Notes: a model not told the origin generated them from the letters alone. A stretch of 64,000 nucleotides of DNA from Affinundibacterium fentianense (GCF_018139545.1 NZ_JAGSPJ010000005.1:62001-126000); one strand, 5' to 3'; shown: positions 1-10,295, counted from the first letter of the stretch. Translations and numbers: made by a program.

Positions 1-1617
1 GGCGAAGATTTTTTGTTTGGTGGTTTGGGCAACGATCAATTAAATGCTGGTGCCGATGATGACTTCATCGCGGGAAGCGCGAATCCTTTAATGCGGATCG
101 TATTGGGAGAAGATCCACTTCAGTTCTTTGCGTTTGACTACGACCAAGATGGAAATCTAATAAGTGATTCTGTAGGTGCACAGACCTTGGGCGGCGGCGA
201 TGATGTGATTGATGGCGGCGCAGGGTTTGACACCCTGTTTTACTCTGGGGAACGCTCTCAATATGCAATTCAAATGGTTGGACGGGTTTTACACATTACC
301 GATCAAAGTGGTAAGTCGGGGACTGATCAGATCACGAATGTCGAAATGTTTGTCTTTGGCGAGCAAGCATTTGTATTTGATCTCAATTCAGCGGCTGCAG
401 ACACATATCGACTTTATCAGGCTGCATTTGGTCGTACACCCGATACGGATGGTCTGAGTTATTGGTACAAGGAGATGCAGGAGCATCACGCAACACTGCA
501 CGATGTCGCGCAGAATTTTGTTAGCTCGTTAGAATTTCAACGAGTTTACGGCTCTGCACCCGTTATCGAGCGAGTCCTACAAGGATTTTATCAACACATT
601 TTGGGACGAACCCCTGACCTTGAGGGTTACACGTATTGGCACGATGAATATGTCATGGGAAGAATTGATCTTGCTGGCATTTTGGCGAATTTTTCTGACA
701 GTCCCGAGAACCGTGAACTGACTGCTTTTGCTATTCAGCAAGGTGTTCCATTGCATATTGACTTAGGTGAGCGGTATGACAAGACGAATCGTTTTGTCTA
801 CGGAGACGAAAACAGTAATAGCTTATCGGGAACGGTCGGAAATGACCATCTGTTTGGTTTGCAAGGGCAGGACCAATTGTTGGGTGGTGCTGGGGATGAC
901 ATCTTGTTTGGTGCTGAGGGTAATGATGAATTATTCGGTGGAATGGGTAACGATTTTTTGTTTGGCGGTCTAGGGGAAAATCAAATTGATGGAGGGACTG
1001 GTATCGATACCGCCTACTTCGGGAGCGCGATATTTGAACAAAACCCTAGTCGAGATAATTTTGCATTTGAAAAGGTAAATGGCGTTCTGACAGTGACTAA
1101 TATTCATAACGGCGAAAGTATCGATCATTTACTTAATGTTGAGCGCCTAGCCTTCATGACCTATATCGAAGCTGGCGATACTTCGCGTTGGGGGGCTCGT
1201 GTGATAGCTTTTGATTTTGACGGTAGCGCGGGGGAAATTTTTAAACTCTATGAAGCAGCGGCCGGTAATGACTTGGCCTCGGAAATAGAAGCATTTCGAC
1301 TGGGTGAACTGATTGCGTTGCGCGATCAAGGGCAAAGTTTGCAGTCAATTGCGGAGCAATTATTAACTTCCTCTTTATTTAGTTCGACCTACTCGGATAT
1401 TCATAATTCAGAATTATTTGTGCAGCAGTTGTATCAAAATTCTTTGGGGCGTGCCCCAGATCAAGAGGGATTGAATTATTGGAAAGGACAATTGAATAGT
1501 GGAAAAATGTCACCCGCAGATTTATTGGTCACGATTTCTCAGGGACAGGAGTTTCATTTGAAAATTGTTGGAAGTATGCTCAATGGGATTGAATATTGGG
1601 GCGTACTGCCAATTTGA
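1..1617 (+). CDS. RTX / DUF4214 domain protein, 3' part (gene starts before the window)
   Basis: The reading frame is open from base 1, which already encodes a glycine/aspartate-rich RTX nonapeptide repeat (GGLGND-type), so the true start lies upstream and the TTG at 13 is not a start. In window residues: RTX repeats at about 1-25 and 60-80, a DUF4214 pair at about 135-245 (motifs AAFGRTPD and HILGRTPD, each followed by GYxYW or GLSYW), a second RTX block at about 273-335, and a last DUF4214 unit at about 477-520 (NSLGRAPD). RTX repeats bind calcium and are typical of type I-secreted extracellular proteins. DUF4214 is common in such proteins and its function is poorly defined. Secretion is inferred; no type I exporter genes are in the window. 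It converges on ychF, with a shared terminator between them. Confidence 0.9.
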   Translation, partial: GEDFLFGGLGNDQLNAGADDDFIAGSANPLMRIVLGEDPLQFFAFDYDQDGNLISDSVGAQTLGGGDDVIDGGAGFDTLFYSGERSQYAIQMVGRVLHITDQSGKSGTDQITNVEMFVFGEQAFVFDLNSAAADTYRLYQAAFGRTPDTDGLSYWYKEMQEHHATLHDVAQNFVSSLEFQRVYGSAPVIERVLQGFYQHILGRTPDLEGYTYWHDEYVMGRIDLAGILANFSDSPENRELTAFAIQQGVPLHIDLGERYDKTNRFVYGDENSNSLSGTVGNDHLFGLQGQDQLLGGAGDDILFGAEGNDELFGGMGNDFLFGGLGENQIDGGTGIDTAYFGSAIFEQNPSRDNFAFEKVNGVLTVTNIHNGESIDHLLNVERLAFMTYIEAGDTSRWGARVIAFDFDGSAGEIFKLYEAAAGNDLASEIEAFRLGELIALRDQGQSLQSIAEQLLTSSLFSSTYSDIHNSELFVQQLYQNSLGRAPDQEGLNYWKGQLNSGKMSPADLLVTISQGQEFHLKIVGSMLNGIEYWGVLPI

Positions 1618-1630
1618 TGAATCCAAATAG

Positions 1631-1660
1631 AAAAAGGACACCGGCAGTGTCCTTTTTTCT
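1631..1660. terminator. Bidirectional rho-independent terminator
   Basis: An 11-bp perfect stem (AAAAAGGACAC / GTGTCCTTTTT) closes a 5-base loop. The A-run and T-run on either side allow it to serve both the RTX gene (plus) and ychF (minus), which converge here. Confidence 0.85.
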
Positions 1661-1684
1661 CGAGAATTCTTGAGACGACTTGGT

Positions 1685-2776
1685 TTAGACGTTGAACAAG
1701 AAATTGAGTACATCACCGTCTTTGACGACATATTCCTTACCTTCGGCGCGCATCTTTCCAGCTTCTTTGGCCCCAGCTTCGCCTTTGTGAGCGATGTAGT
1801 CTTCAAAAGCGATTGTTTGTGCTCGAATAAAGCCGCGTTCGAAATCGGTGTGGATAACGCCTGCAGCTTGCGGCGCGGTATCGCCGATATGAATAGTCCA
1901 CGCACGGACTTCTTTCACGCCCGCAGTGAAATATGTTTGTAGCCCTAGGAGCTTGAACGCTGCACGGATCAAGCGGTCTAGACCAGGCTCTTCCATGCCC
2001 ATGTCTGCGAGGAAGTCCGCTTTGTCCGCGTCGTCTAAGTCTGCAATTTCAGACTCGATTGCGGCGCAAATGGCAACGATAGGTGCATTTTGTTTTGCAG
2101 CAAATTCTGTCAATTGATCTAGTAATGGATTATTGCTGAAACCATCGTCTGAGACGTTGGCGACATACATCGCTGGTTTCGCAGTGATCAGACACATAGG
2201 CTTGATTAATGCCATTTCTTCTTTGTCTAAACCCATAGCGCGAATTGGCACAGCGTCGTTTAAGCCCGGCATAATCTTCTCTAACAAGGTCACTAGCTTG
2301 AGTGCATCCTTGTCGCCTGAGCGGGCTTTTTTGTTTTCACGGTGAATTGCTTTTTCAACGGAACCCATATCCGCCAAGCAGAGCTCAGTTTGAATCACTT
2401 CAATATCATCCAAGGGACTAACTTTGCCGGCGACGTGAATCACATTGTCATCTTCAAAGCAGCGTACGACATTCACAATCGCGTCGGTTTCGCGGATATG
2501 TGCCAAAAATTGATTGCCTAATCCTTCACCTTTAGAGGCTCCAGCAACTAAGCCAGCGATATCGACAAATTCGACGATCGCATTTTGTACTCTCTCTGGT
2601 TTAACGATTTCAGACAATTGCTTCAAACGAGGATCTGGTACTTCGACGACGCCGACATTGGGTTCGATCGTACAAAATGGATAGTTTTCTGCCGGGATGC
2701 CTGCTTTGGTCAAGGCATTGAAAAGTGTAGATTTGCCGACGTTAGGCAGGCCGACGATACCGCATTGAAGACTCAT
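1685..2776 (-). CDS. ychF: Redox-regulated ATPase YchF (Obg-family P-loop NTPase)
   Basis: This 363-residue protein has the usual YchF length. The P-loop GLPNVGKST is at residues 8-16, and the switch region contains [10 protein letters not shown]. The position of the usual GTP-specifying NKxD motif is occupied by NVSDD, in keeping with the ATP preference known for YchF. The C-terminal TGS-like domain ends in [12 protein letters not shown]. YchF is a ribosome-associated ATPase linked to translation and oxidative-stress responses. In many Burkholderiales it follows pth. Here pth lies 3.5 kb away on the same strand, with a MATE gene and a plus-strand SPFH module between. The start is ATG without a strong ribosome binding site. 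Confidence 0.97.
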   Translation of the reverse strand: MSLQCGIVGLPNVGKSTLFNALTKAGIPAENYPFCTIEPNVGVVEVPDPRLKQLSEIVKPERVQNAIVEFVDIAGLVAGASKGEGLGNQFLAHIRETDAIVNVVRCFEDDNVIHVAGKVSPLDDIEVIQTELCLADMGSVEKAIHRENKKARSGDKDALKLVTLLEKIMPGLNDAVPIRAMGLDKEEMALIKPMCLITAKPAMYVANVSDDGFSNNPLLDQLTEFAAKQNAPIVAICAAIESEIADLDDADKADFLADMGMEEPGLDRLIRAAFKLLGLQTYFTAGVKEVRAWTIHIGDTAPQAAGVIHTDFERGFIRAQTIAFEDYIAHKGEAGAKEAGKMRAEGKEYVVKDGDVLNFLFNV

Positions 2777-2914
2777 GATGAACTTTGCTTAGAAATGAAT
2801 GCACGCAAAACTGGCGTGAATAGGTAAAGATGATGCAGACGAAGTCGCTATTTTACACTATGTGATCTTAAAGTCGTTTTATTCTTGCTTAATTGGCACG
2901 ATATCGCTATTTTT

Positions 2915-4351
2915 CTATGAGATGGATTTACGCTCTTGACTGAGATGATAAGCAATTCGGGTACTGGAAAGTCGATGTAAGAAAATACCTAGTAGAACAG
3001 CAGCGACGGTGAGTCCGAGCACCAGTCCTATCCAAAATCCGTTCGCTTCCATCGGTTGACTTGGATGCCAAGGCATCCACTCCGGTGCGAGTCCTAGTGC
3101 ACAACCGATAGGAAGGGCAAAACCATAAAATGCCATGATATGGATGAACATGGGAACGCGAGTAACCTTGTAACCACGCAGCGCGCAGGAAAAAGTGACT
3201 TGCGCAGCGTCAGAAAGTTGGAAAATCGCCGCCAAAAGTAATAAGTCCGCTGCAACCTGCTGAACCGCAGGATCGGAGGTGTAGGCAGCAGCAACTTGGT
3301 ATCTCAGCAGTGTCATTGCACTTGCAGAGATGACCGCAAAAACAAGGGAGATCCCAACACCAGTCCAAGAGACAAACCGCGCTCGAACTACATCGCCTTC
3401 GCCTAAAGTTTGGCTAACCCTAGTCGTTAGCGCAATCCCCAAGCTCATTGGGACCATAAAAATAAGCGATGAGAAATTCAATGCGATTTGATTGGCGGAG
3501 ATCGCGACCACACCAAATCTGGCAACCAGTAGACCCACTGCGCAAAACGCAGAAACTTCAGCAAAATAGGTGACCCCAATCGGCAAGCCGATTTTTAACA
3601 TCGCGCGGATTTCACTCCATTTTGGAGCTTCGCGGTGAGTGAACGGAAAAGTTTGCCGATAGACTGGTGCGCGATGTATCCACCATAGCATCGCACCGAG
3701 CATCAACCACATCGCAAAACCCGTCGCGAGCGCGCACCCAGTTGATCCCAGTTGCGGCAAACCGAATTTGCCATAAATGAATAGATAATTCACGATCACA
3801 TTGAAAGCCAAGCCGAGAATGGCGATTACCATGACTGGCTTGGTCTCATTCAGGCTAGTGGTGTAACTATACAATGCCCGATACATGGCGAAAGCCGGCA
3901 TGCCAATACTAATGATGCGCACAAATTCTGTGGCTTTCTGTTGTACATGGGACTCTAGTTGCAGATAGTTGAATACGATGGTGGAAAAATTAAGGAGTGC
4001 ACAAGCAATCAGGCCTACTCCAAACGCCATCCACATGGACTGGCGCATGATATGCGGGATTTTATCAAATGCACCTGCTCCGACCTCGTGGGCGACGACC
4101 GCATTGATGGCAATCATCACCCCCATTACGGTGACTAAAATAATCGACCAAAGTGATGCCCCTAGTGCAACCGCTGCCAAGTCATCTGCACTGAGGTGAC
4201 CTGTCATGGCAACATCGGCAACTGACATTCCCACTGTGGCTAATTGTCCTATTAATACCGGCCACGCAATTTGCCAGAGTTTTGCAAGCTCGCTTCGTAT
4301 TTTTGTTTTCATGGAGTCGTGGGAATCGCGGTCTTTTTTACTTTGAGGCAT
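2915..4351 (-). CDS. MATE family multidrug/metabolite exporter
   Basis: A polytopic inner-membrane protein with about 12 hydrophobic segments in two similar halves, beginning with the family-typical stretch WPVLIGQLATVGMSVAD. MATE proteins of the NorM type export cationic compounds in exchange for Na+ or H+; the substrate cannot be read from the sequence. The frame extends to a TTG at 4417, but the ATG at 4351, with AGG five bases upstream, is the better start. A further ATG at 4312, right before the first helix, is also possible. The gene is divergent from the SPFH operon, with about 155 bases between them. Confidence 0.93.
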   Translation of the reverse strand: MPQSKKDRDSHDSMKTKIRSELAKLWQIAWPVLIGQLATVGMSVADVAMTGHLSADDLAAVALGASLWSIILVTVMGVMIAINAVVAHEVGAGAFDKIPHIMRQSMWMAFGVGLIACALLNFSTIVFNYLQLESHVQQKATEFVRIISIGMPAFAMYRALYSYTTSLNETKPVMVIAILGLAFNVIVNYLFIYGKFGLPQLGSTGCALATGFAMWLMLGAMLWWIHRAPVYRQTFPFTHREAPKWSEIRAMLKIGLPIGVTYFAEVSAFCAVGLLVARFGVVAISANQIALNFSSLIFMVPMSLGIALTTRVSQTLGEGDVVRARFVSWTGVGISLVFAVISASAMTLLRYQVAAAYTSDPAVQQVAADLLLLAAIFQLSDAAQVTFSCALRGYKVTRVPMFIHIMAFYGFALPIGCALGLAPEWMPWHPSQPMEANGFWIGLVLGLTVAAVLLGIFLHRLSSTRIAYHLSQERKSIS

Positions 4352-4507
4352 CTTACCTGAACTGCCAAATTTGTTGGTTGTCGCTATTTGAAAAATTTTT
4401 ATAAATGCACTTGACAATTGAAAGGAGTGATCCTAAAGTGATATCACTTTGATTTCATTTGTTTCACCCTTGTGCAGTCGACTTACAAAGTTATAAAGGA
4501 GAATTTG

Positions 4508-5416
4508 ATGATTGTTGAAAATCAGGATTTAACGAAAAAGCGCATTCAGGAACGCCAGTTGAAATCGATGGACGGTTATCTGATGTTGGTGTGTGGCTTG
4601 GCATTGCATGCGCTGGGGATTATCTTATTGGTTACTGGAACTGAACCAAGTGTTTTGGGGGTGAGCGCAAAACTCATTTTAAATGTCATCGGTACGATGA
4701 TTTTTGCGGGTCTCTACATGCTGCAGCCGAACGAGGCAGCATTACTCTCTCTATTTGGACAATACAAGGGCACGGATCGTAGTGAAGGCCTGCGTTGGGC
4801 AAATTTTCTATATACAAAAAGAAAGGTCAGTTTGCGCGCTCGTACGCTCAATACGCCACCTTTGAAGGTTAATGATAAAAGGGGAAATCCTGTCGAAATT
4901 GGGGCTGCTATTGTTTGGCGAGTTGAAGAGACTGCACTGGCAATTTTCAATGTGGATGATTTTGAGCGATTTGTGCATGTCCAAGCAGAGGCAGCGCTAC
5001 GTCATTTAGCCGCTCAATATGCGTATGACGATGGTGAAGACTTAACTGAGGGCGAGACTACGCTACGATCGGGAATGGAAGTCGTTGCGAGTGCCATGCG
5101 TCAAGAGTTACATAATCGCTTTGTCGCCGCTGGAATTGATGTGGAGGACGCCAAATTAACTCACTTGGCTTATGCCCAAGAAATTGCGCAAGTGATGCTC
5201 CGCCGGCAACAAGCTGAAGCAATCATCAGTGCCCGTAAGAAAATTGTGCATGGCGCAGTCAGCATGGTCGAGGAAGCGCTGCAAGGCTTATCAGAACGGA
5301 AAATTGTTGAACTCGATGACGAAAGAAAAGCTGCTATGGTCAGCAATCTGTTGGTTGTTTTATGTTCCGACAAAGAGACGCAGCCTGTCGTCAACACAGG
5401 CACCTTGTACAATTAA
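4508..5416 (+). CDS. SPFH (band 7/stomatin-like) domain membrane protein
   Basis: A strong AAAGGAG box precedes the ATG at 4508, so the upstream GTG at 4472 is unlikely. The 302-residue product has two N-terminal transmembrane helices (about 22-42 and 48-68), then the sequence NEAALLSLFGQYKGT and a band 7/SPFH domain to about residue 240, including AAIVWRVEET and a late Ala/Glu-rich helix (RRQQAEAIISARKKIVHGA). SPFH proteins oligomerise on membranes and scaffold proteases or other partners. It is the first gene of a tight four-gene unit (40-residue membrane peptide, PH-like membrane protein, ribbon-helix-helix protein). The family is clear; the specific partner is unknown. Confidence 0.9.
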   Translation: MIVENQDLTKKRIQERQLKSMDGYLMLVCGLALHALGIILLVTGTEPSVLGVSAKLILNVIGTMIFAGLYMLQPNEAALLSLFGQYKGTDRSEGLRWANFLYTKRKVSLRARTLNTPPLKVNDKRGNPVEIGAAIVWRVEETALAIFNVDDFERFVHVQAEAALRHLAAQYAYDDGEDLTEGETTLRSGMEVVASAMRQELHNRFVAAGIDVEDAKLTHLAYAQEIAQVMLRRQQAEAIISARKKIVHGAVSMVEEALQGLSERKIVELDDERKAAMVSNLLVVLCSDKETQPVVNTGTLYN

Positions 5417-5443
5417 TCTTGATCTCGAAGAAGGGGGGATGCA

Positions 5444-5566
5444 ATGGCGACAGTCATGGTAATGATTGCGATCGTTGTGATTGGGGCAAAGTCGCAGAGT
5501 AAACTTCGCAAGTTAGCGCGCATGAACGCTCAGGCAGCGTTGAAAATCGAGGAGAGTAAAAAATGA
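5444..5566 (+). CDS. 40-residue single-helix membrane peptide in the SPFH operon
   Basis: This small gene follows a strong AAGGGGGG box five bases before its ATG. The product begins MATVMVMIAIVVIGAKSQSK: one hydrophobic helix followed by a basic and then mixed-charge tail ending EESKK. Its stop overlaps the next gene's start in an ATGA, implying translational coupling. It lies 27 bases after the SPFH gene. The strong ribosome binding site, coupling and sensible membrane topology argue that it is real. No named family was recognised. A role as a small partner of the SPFH protein or of the next membrane protein is inference. Confidence 0.75.
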   Translation: MATVMVMIAIVVIGAKSQSKLRKLARMNAQAALKIEESKK

Positions 5567-6045
5567 CACGAGCCCACTTTCAATCACGTCAGTGGATGAC
5601 AGTACTTTGGATTCTATTGCCGATGAGTACTCTAGCGGTTGCGCTGTTTGGAATAGGGGCGGATAAGGGGCAAAGTGCGCATACTTTTTGGAATGTGCTC
5701 GGTATTATGTTGGTCGTCAATTTGATAGTCTTATCAATGTTCGCACACTTGAGTATTGTTCTGAACGCGCGAGGCTTATATTGGCGCTTTGGAGTACTAC
5801 CTTGGCCTAGGTGGGAGCTTGCTGGCGCGGAAATTGCCTTCGCGGAAGTTTGTCAAAGCAAATGGTATGAGGGGAAAGGCATACGGTTGACAGCCGAAGG
5901 TATGCTCTATAATGCTGCGGGAAACGGTGCTGTTAGAGTTCATAAGAAAGATGGCAAATCTTTTCGACTAGGCTGTAATAATCCACAGCAATTATCGACG
6001 CAAATTAATATTTTATGCGGTGCTCCTACCGCGAGCGCAAAGTAA
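5563..6045 (+). CDS. Two-helix membrane protein with PH-like cytoplasmic domain
   Basis: A 160-residue protein with two transmembrane helices (about 12-32 and 42-63). A domain follows that is rich in short beta strands (SIVLNARGLYWRFG, AEIAFAEVCQSK, AVRVHKKDGKSFRLG). The pattern resembles bacterial PH-like domains, in which a residue run describes how a value is set from a lookup in the membrane protein; that assignment is tentative. Its ATG overlaps the preceding stop by four bases. Third gene of the SPFH unit; it ends six bases before the ribbon-helix-helix gene. Function unknown. Confidence 0.8.
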   Translation: MTRAHFQSRQWMTVLWILLPMSTLAVALFGIGADKGQSAHTFWNVLGIMLVVNLIVLSMFAHLSIVLNARGLYWRFGVLPWPRWELAGAEIAFAEVCQSKWYEGKGIRLTAEGMLYNAAGNGAVRVHKKDGKSFRLGCNNPQQLSTQINILCGAPTASAK

Positions 6046-6051
6046 TACAAC

Positions 6052-6240
6052 ATGGCGAGCCCGGGTAAAAAATCTTTTCCACTGCGTATCGATCCAGTCT
6101 TATGGGCTGAGATTGAGCGTTTGGCAGCGCAGGAATTGCGTAGTGCCAATGCGCAGGTGGAATATTTGTTACGAGAGGCCTTGTTGCAACGAGGTCGAAA
6201 GCTCCCGCGTAGCGAAGATGAAAACTCAGATGTCAGGTGA
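6052..6240 (+). CDS. Small ribbon-helix-helix (Arc/HicB-like) protein
   Basis: A 62-residue basic protein. The first 20 residues contain KSFPLRIDPVLW, the beta strand and helix start of an Arc-type ribbon-helix-helix fold, followed by EIERLAAQELRSANAQVEYLLREAL. Proteins of this type are often labelled as antitoxin-like. No toxin gene is adjacent here, so toxin-antitoxin function is not supported. The position at the end of the SPFH operon, six bases after the preceding stop, suggests it may regulate that operon or act as an accessory protein. The overlapping frame starting at 6020 is a shadow. Confidence 0.85.
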   Translation: MASPGKKSFPLRIDPVLWAEIERLAAQELRSANAQVEYLLREALLQRGRKLPRSEDENSDVR

Positions 6241-6290
6241 GTCCAAGAACTAATTCAACAGATTGTTGGCGCGTTCTTTTAGTTTCTTAG

Positions 6291-6869
6291 TTATTTCGCA
6301 ATGGTATGCAATTTCGTCATCGCATCGGCGAACTCGCCTTTAATCAGCATCGGAATGATGTCTACCCCACGCTCGATCGATTCATCAATCAAGGGCTGCT
6401 CTTCTTTGCGCGGCCTATGCAAAACAAAATCCGCAACCCCTTGCTGCAAATTCAAAGTACGTGGATGACCAATGCCGATCCGCATGCGCCAATAGTCCTG
6501 TGTGCCCAGCGCCGCCGTGATATCTTTCAGGCCATTATGTCCACCCGAGGAACCACCTTTTTTTAGTTTAGCTAAACCCGGTGCGATATCGAGTTCGTCA
6601 TGCACGACTAAAACTTGTTCTGGCGTGATTTTATAAAAGCGACAGATTGCACCAACTGATTGTCCAGAGCGATTCATAAAAGTCTGTGGCTCTAATAGCC
6701 AAACCTCTTCACCCGCGATGCGAGTCTTAGCGATCAAGGCGTTGAAGTTTTTGTCGCGTTGCAAGCTACTACCCGCAAGTTGATCGATCAGCCAAAAACC
6801 TGCGTTGTGGCGGGTTTGTTCATATTCAGGGCCGGGATTTCCTAGGCCTACGATTAGTTTGATGCTCAT
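6291..6869 (-). CDS. pth: Peptidyl-tRNA hydrolase
   Basis: A 192-residue protein of normal Pth length. It cleaves the ester bond of peptidyl-tRNAs released from stalled ribosomes, in the cytoplasm. The signature [18 protein letters not shown] places the substrate-binding Asn at residue 11 and the catalytic His at 21. The family motifs FMNRSGQSV and VHDELD, plus [13 protein letters not shown], are present in order. It lies downstream of uvrA on the same strand, separated by a REP-like inverted pair, and converges on the SPFH operon. Confidence 0.98.
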   Translation of the reverse strand: MSIKLIVGLGNPGPEYEQTRHNAGFWLIDQLAGSSLQRDKNFNALIAKTRIAGEEVWLLEPQTFMNRSGQSVGAICRFYKITPEQVLVVHDELDIAPGLAKLKKGGSSGGHNGLKDITAALGTQDYWRMRIGIGHPRTLNLQQGVADFVLHRPRKEEQPLIDESIERGVDIIPMLIKGEFADAMTKLHTIAK

Positions 6870-6897
6870 AATAATTTGACTGAATTTTTATATTGGA

Positions 6898-7066
6898 ACT
6901 CCCTTCTCCCGCAAGCGGGAGAAGGGGCGGGGATGAGGGTACTCGAATTACAGCAAACGCTGATCTCTTTCCTTATGCTGATTTTTTGATAGATACTTGG
7001 CATAGGCATTCGAACTATCTGAACTTCCCTCATCCCAACCCTCTCCCGCATACGGGAGAGGGAGTT
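6898..7066. repeat. BIME-like inverted pair of REP elements
   Basis: Two hairpin elements of about 41-43 bases lie at 6898-6940 and 7026-7066. Each is a palindrome (CCCTTCTCCCGC / GCGGGAGAAGGG, and the TCTCCC / GGGAGA version) followed by a GGGATGAGGG tail. The tails point toward each other, and an 85-base unrelated core lies between. The same arrangement recurs at 52851-53023. Both occur between two genes on the minus strand. Confidence 0.88.
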
Positions 7067-7085
7067 TTATACATTGTTAGGGATT

Positions 7086-10022
7086 TTACTTCTTCTTCAA
7101 CAGCGGCAACAAATAATGCCCAGTCACGCTATGCTCATTCGCCGCCACGTCTTCCGGTGTGCCACTCGCAATAATTCGTCCACCGCCAGCACCGCCTTCT
7201 GGTCCCATATCCACAATCCAATCCGCGGTTTTAATCACATCGAGATTGTGTTCAATGATCACCACGGTATTGCCCTGATCGCGCAGGCGATGAATGACTT
7301 TTAACAGCAGAGCGATATCGTGGAAATGCAAACCTGTGGTTGGCTCATCCAAAATGTACAAAGTGCGTCCTGTATCACGCTTCGATAGTTCTAAGGATAA
7401 TTTCACGCGCTGTGCTTCACCGCCAGAGAGCGTCGTCGCACTTTGTCCGAGGCGGATATAGCCTAGGCCAACATCCAACAGGGTTTGCAATTTGCGGGCG
7501 ATTAATGGCACTGGTTTGAAGAATTCATGTGCATCTTCCACTGTCATTTCTAAAATCTCGTGGATGTTTTTACCCTTGTATTGGACTTCTAAAGTTTCTC
7601 GGTTGTAGCGTTTACCATGACAGACATCGCAAGGCACATACACGTCAGGTAAGAAGTGCATTTCGACTTTGATCACGCCATCACCTTGGCAAGCTTCGCA
7701 GCGTCCACCTTTGACGTTGAACGAAAAACGTCCGGCGCTGTAGCCGCGTTCTTTGGCAACAGGTACGGTCGCAAACAAATCGCGTATCGGTGTGAATAGA
7801 CCTGTATAAGTCGCAGGATTCGAGCGCGGTGTACGACCAATAGGCGCTTGGTCAACTGAGATGACTTTGTCGAAGTGTTCAAGACCGCTGATGCTTTCAA
7901 ATGCTGCGGGTTCCGTTTGCGAACCATACAGATGGCGTGATGCTGCCAGATACAAAGTATCGTTGACCAAGGTCGATTTACCCGAGCCAGACACACCCGT
8001 CACACAAGTGAGCAGACCGACAGGCAATTTCATCGTGACTTTTTTCAGATTATTACCTGTGGCACCAGCGATTACGAATTGCTTTTCGTGATTAAACGCC
8101 GTGCGTTTCTTCGGGACTTCAATTGCTAAGTCGCCCGACAAATATTGCGCGGTTAAAGAGCGCTTACTTTGCATGATATCGTCAAGTGAACCTTGGGCGA
8201 TCACTTCCCCGCCATGCACACCTGCACCAATTCCCATATCGACAATAAAGTCAGCACAACGAATCGCGTCTTCATCGTGTTCTACAACGAGCACACTATT
8301 GCCGATATCGCGCAAATGTTTGAGCGTGCCGATCAAGCGGTCATTGTCGCGTTGGTGCAGGCCAATGGATGGTTCGTCCAACACATACATCACACCGGTT
8401 AAGCCCGAGCCAATTTGTGAGGCAAGACGAATCCGTTGCGCTTCACCACCCGACAAAGTATCGGCACTGCGATCGAGCGACAAATAATCGAGACCGACGT
8501 TATTTAAGAAAGTGAGGCGAGAGCTGATTTCTTTAATGATGCGATCGGCGATGTCGCGTTTGGCGCCTGTTAATTTGAGCTTGCCAAAAAATTCCATACC
8601 CTCACGCAAAGGCATCGCACTGATTTCATAAATCGCACGCTCTTGTTTGCCCGTGCCAACTTTCACATAGCGCGCTTCCACGCGCAAACGTGCGCCGTGA
8701 CAGGATGGACATTCTTTTTCATTGATGAACTTTGCCAATTCTTCTTTGACTGCCATCGAATCCGTTTCGCGATAGCGTCTTTGCAGATTGGTGACGACGC
8801 CTTCAAAGCTATGTTCTTTGATGACGGTGCGACCTTTTTCATTCACGTAAGTAAAAGGAATACTTTGTTTGCCAGAGCCATACAAGACCACTTGCTGCGC
8901 CGCTTCTGGTAATTGTTCAAACGGCAGATCAAGATCGAAATCATAGAAGGCCGCTAGATTCGACAACATCTGGAAATAAAATTGATTACGTCTATCCCAG
9001 CCTTTGACCGCACCACTCGCTAAAGACAAATTCGGAAAAGCGACGATGCGCTTAGGGTCAAAGAATTCGATGTGACCAAGACCATCACATTCAGGGCAAG
9101 CGCCCATAGGATTGTTGAAAGAGAACAGGCGAGGTTCTAGTTCTTGTAAGCTATAACCGCAAGTCGGGCAGGCAAATTTATTCGAGAATAATTGCTCGTG
9201 TCCGCTATCCATATCAACGACCAAGGCGCGTCCTTCGGCGATACGCAAGCAGGTTTCGAATGATTCGGCTAAACGTTGTTTGATTTCGGCTTTGACTTTG
9301 ACGCGATCCACCACCACGTCAATCGTGTGCTTTTCTGTCTTCTTGAGTTTAGGTAAATCATCGACATCGTAGATCTTCGCAGCATGCGTGCCACTTTGCA
9401 CACGGAAGCGCACAAAACCTTGCGCCTGCATTTGCTCAAATAAATCAACGTGTTCACCTTTCCGATTCGAGACTACGGGTGCCAAAATCATCAGCTTGCT
9501 GTCTTCTGGCATCGCCAACACTGCATCGACCATTTGCGATACAGATTGCGCTGCAAGAGGGTTTTCTGGATGATCGGGGCAATAGGGTGTACCAACGCGC
9601 GCATATAGCAAACGTAAGTAGTCGTGAATCTCTGTCACCGTGCCGACCGTCGAACGTGGATTATGTGAAGTCGCTTTTTGTTCAATCGAAATCGCGGGGG
9701 ATAAACCTTCGATCAAATCGACATCGGGCTTCTCCATCAATTGCAAAAACTGACGTGCATAGGCGGATAAGGATTCCACATAACGGCGCTGACCTTCCGC
9801 ATATAAAGTATCGAAAGCCAGTGAGGATTTGCCAGAGCCTGACAAGCCTGTGATCACCACCAGCTTATTACGTGGCAAATCGAGATTAATATTTTTCAGA
9901 TTATGTGTACGCGCACCACGAACCCGGATCGCATCCTTTTTGGGGAGCGGCATGTCCGTTGCATCAAATTCGATTTCTGCTGGTGCGGACTGTAAGGATT
10001 TCTTAGTTTTGCTAGTGGTCAT
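7086..10022 (-). CDS. uvrA: Excinuclease ABC subunit A
   Basis: A 978-residue UvrA, the damage-recognition ATPase of nucleotide excision repair that loads UvrB at lesions. Two ABC ATPase modules are complete: Walker [10 protein letters not shown] near residue 60 and GVSGSGKST in the second half, each with an LSGGEAQR signature and an ILDEP or VLDEP Walker B. Zinc-finger cysteine sets are visible (CPTCGYS with CPECDGLG, and CEACQGDG with CDVCHGKRY). It is slightly longer than the E. coli protein owing to an N-terminal extension of about 30 residues; M24 is an alternative start. It is divergent from an MFS gene, then ssb, a familiar Burkholderiales order. No convincing LexA box was seen in the 273-base divergent gap. 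Confidence 0.98.
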   Translation of the reverse strand: MTTSKTKKSLQSAPAEIEFDATDMPLPKKDAIRVRGARTHNLKNINLDLPRNKLVVITGLSGSGKSSLAFDTLYAEGQRRYVESLSAYARQFLQLMEKPDVDLIEGLSPAISIEQKATSHNPRSTVGTVTEIHDYLRLLYARVGTPYCPDHPENPLAAQSVSQMVDAVLAMPEDSKLMILAPVVSNRKGEHVDLFEQMQAQGFVRFRVQSGTHAAKIYDVDDLPKLKKTEKHTIDVVVDRVKVKAEIKQRLAESFETCLRIAEGRALVVDMDSGHEQLFSNKFACPTCGYSLQELEPRLFSFNNPMGACPECDGLGHIEFFDPKRIVAFPNLSLASGAVKGWDRRNQFYFQMLSNLAAFYDFDLDLPFEQLPEAAQQVVLYGSGKQSIPFTYVNEKGRTVIKEHSFEGVVTNLQRRYRETDSMAVKEELAKFINEKECPSCHGARLRVEARYVKVGTGKQERAIYEISAMPLREGMEFFGKLKLTGAKRDIADRIIKEISSRLTFLNNVGLDYLSLDRSADTLSGGEAQRIRLASQIGSGLTGVMYVLDEPSIGLHQRDNDRLIGTLKHLRDIGNSVLVVEHDEDAIRCADFIVDMGIGAGVHGGEVIAQGSLDDIMQSKRSLTAQYLSGDLAIEVPKKRTAFNHEKQFVIAGATGNNLKKVTMKLPVGLLTCVTGVSGSGKSTLVNDTLYLAASRHLYGSQTEPAAFESISGLEHFDKVISVDQAPIGRTPRSNPATYTGLFTPIRDLFATVPVAKERGYSAGRFSFNVKGGRCEACQGDGVIKVEMHFLPDVYVPCDVCHGKRYNRETLEVQYKGKNIHEILEMTVEDAHEFFKPVPLIARKLQTLLDVGLGYIRLGQSATTLSGGEAQRVKLSLELSKRDTGRTLYILDEPTTGLHFHDIALLLKVIHRLRDQGNTVVIIEHNLDVIKTADWIVDMGPEGGAGGGRIIASGTPEDVAANEHSVTGHYLLPLLKKK

Positions 10023-10295
10023 GAAACAGTTCCTGCGTATGAAGGGGTTCTAAGTGCAATAAAGAAAAGAATTTTGATTCAATTCACGATATTTTTCGTT
10101 TTTTAAATGAAATTTAATCTCGGTCAATTGAACTAATGTAATTCTGAGCCGCATTTCGAAATGAAAAGCGAGCAACCTGATACTATAGCGGGTTTTCAAA
10201 AATAAGCGCGAGTGTTGAATTAAATTGTCCCGAGAATCATTGTTGTGGGCGCAAACACTCAGTTTTTGCCGTAAAAATTTTGTTGTAAAAGTCTT

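Noticed and set aside
6052..6240. Toxin-antitoxin pair
   Set aside because: The ribbon-helix-helix protein has no toxin gene on either side; the downstream gene is pth.
10023..10295. LexA (SOS) box between uvrA and the MFS gene
   Set aside because: No CTGT-N8-ACAG match could be found on either strand.
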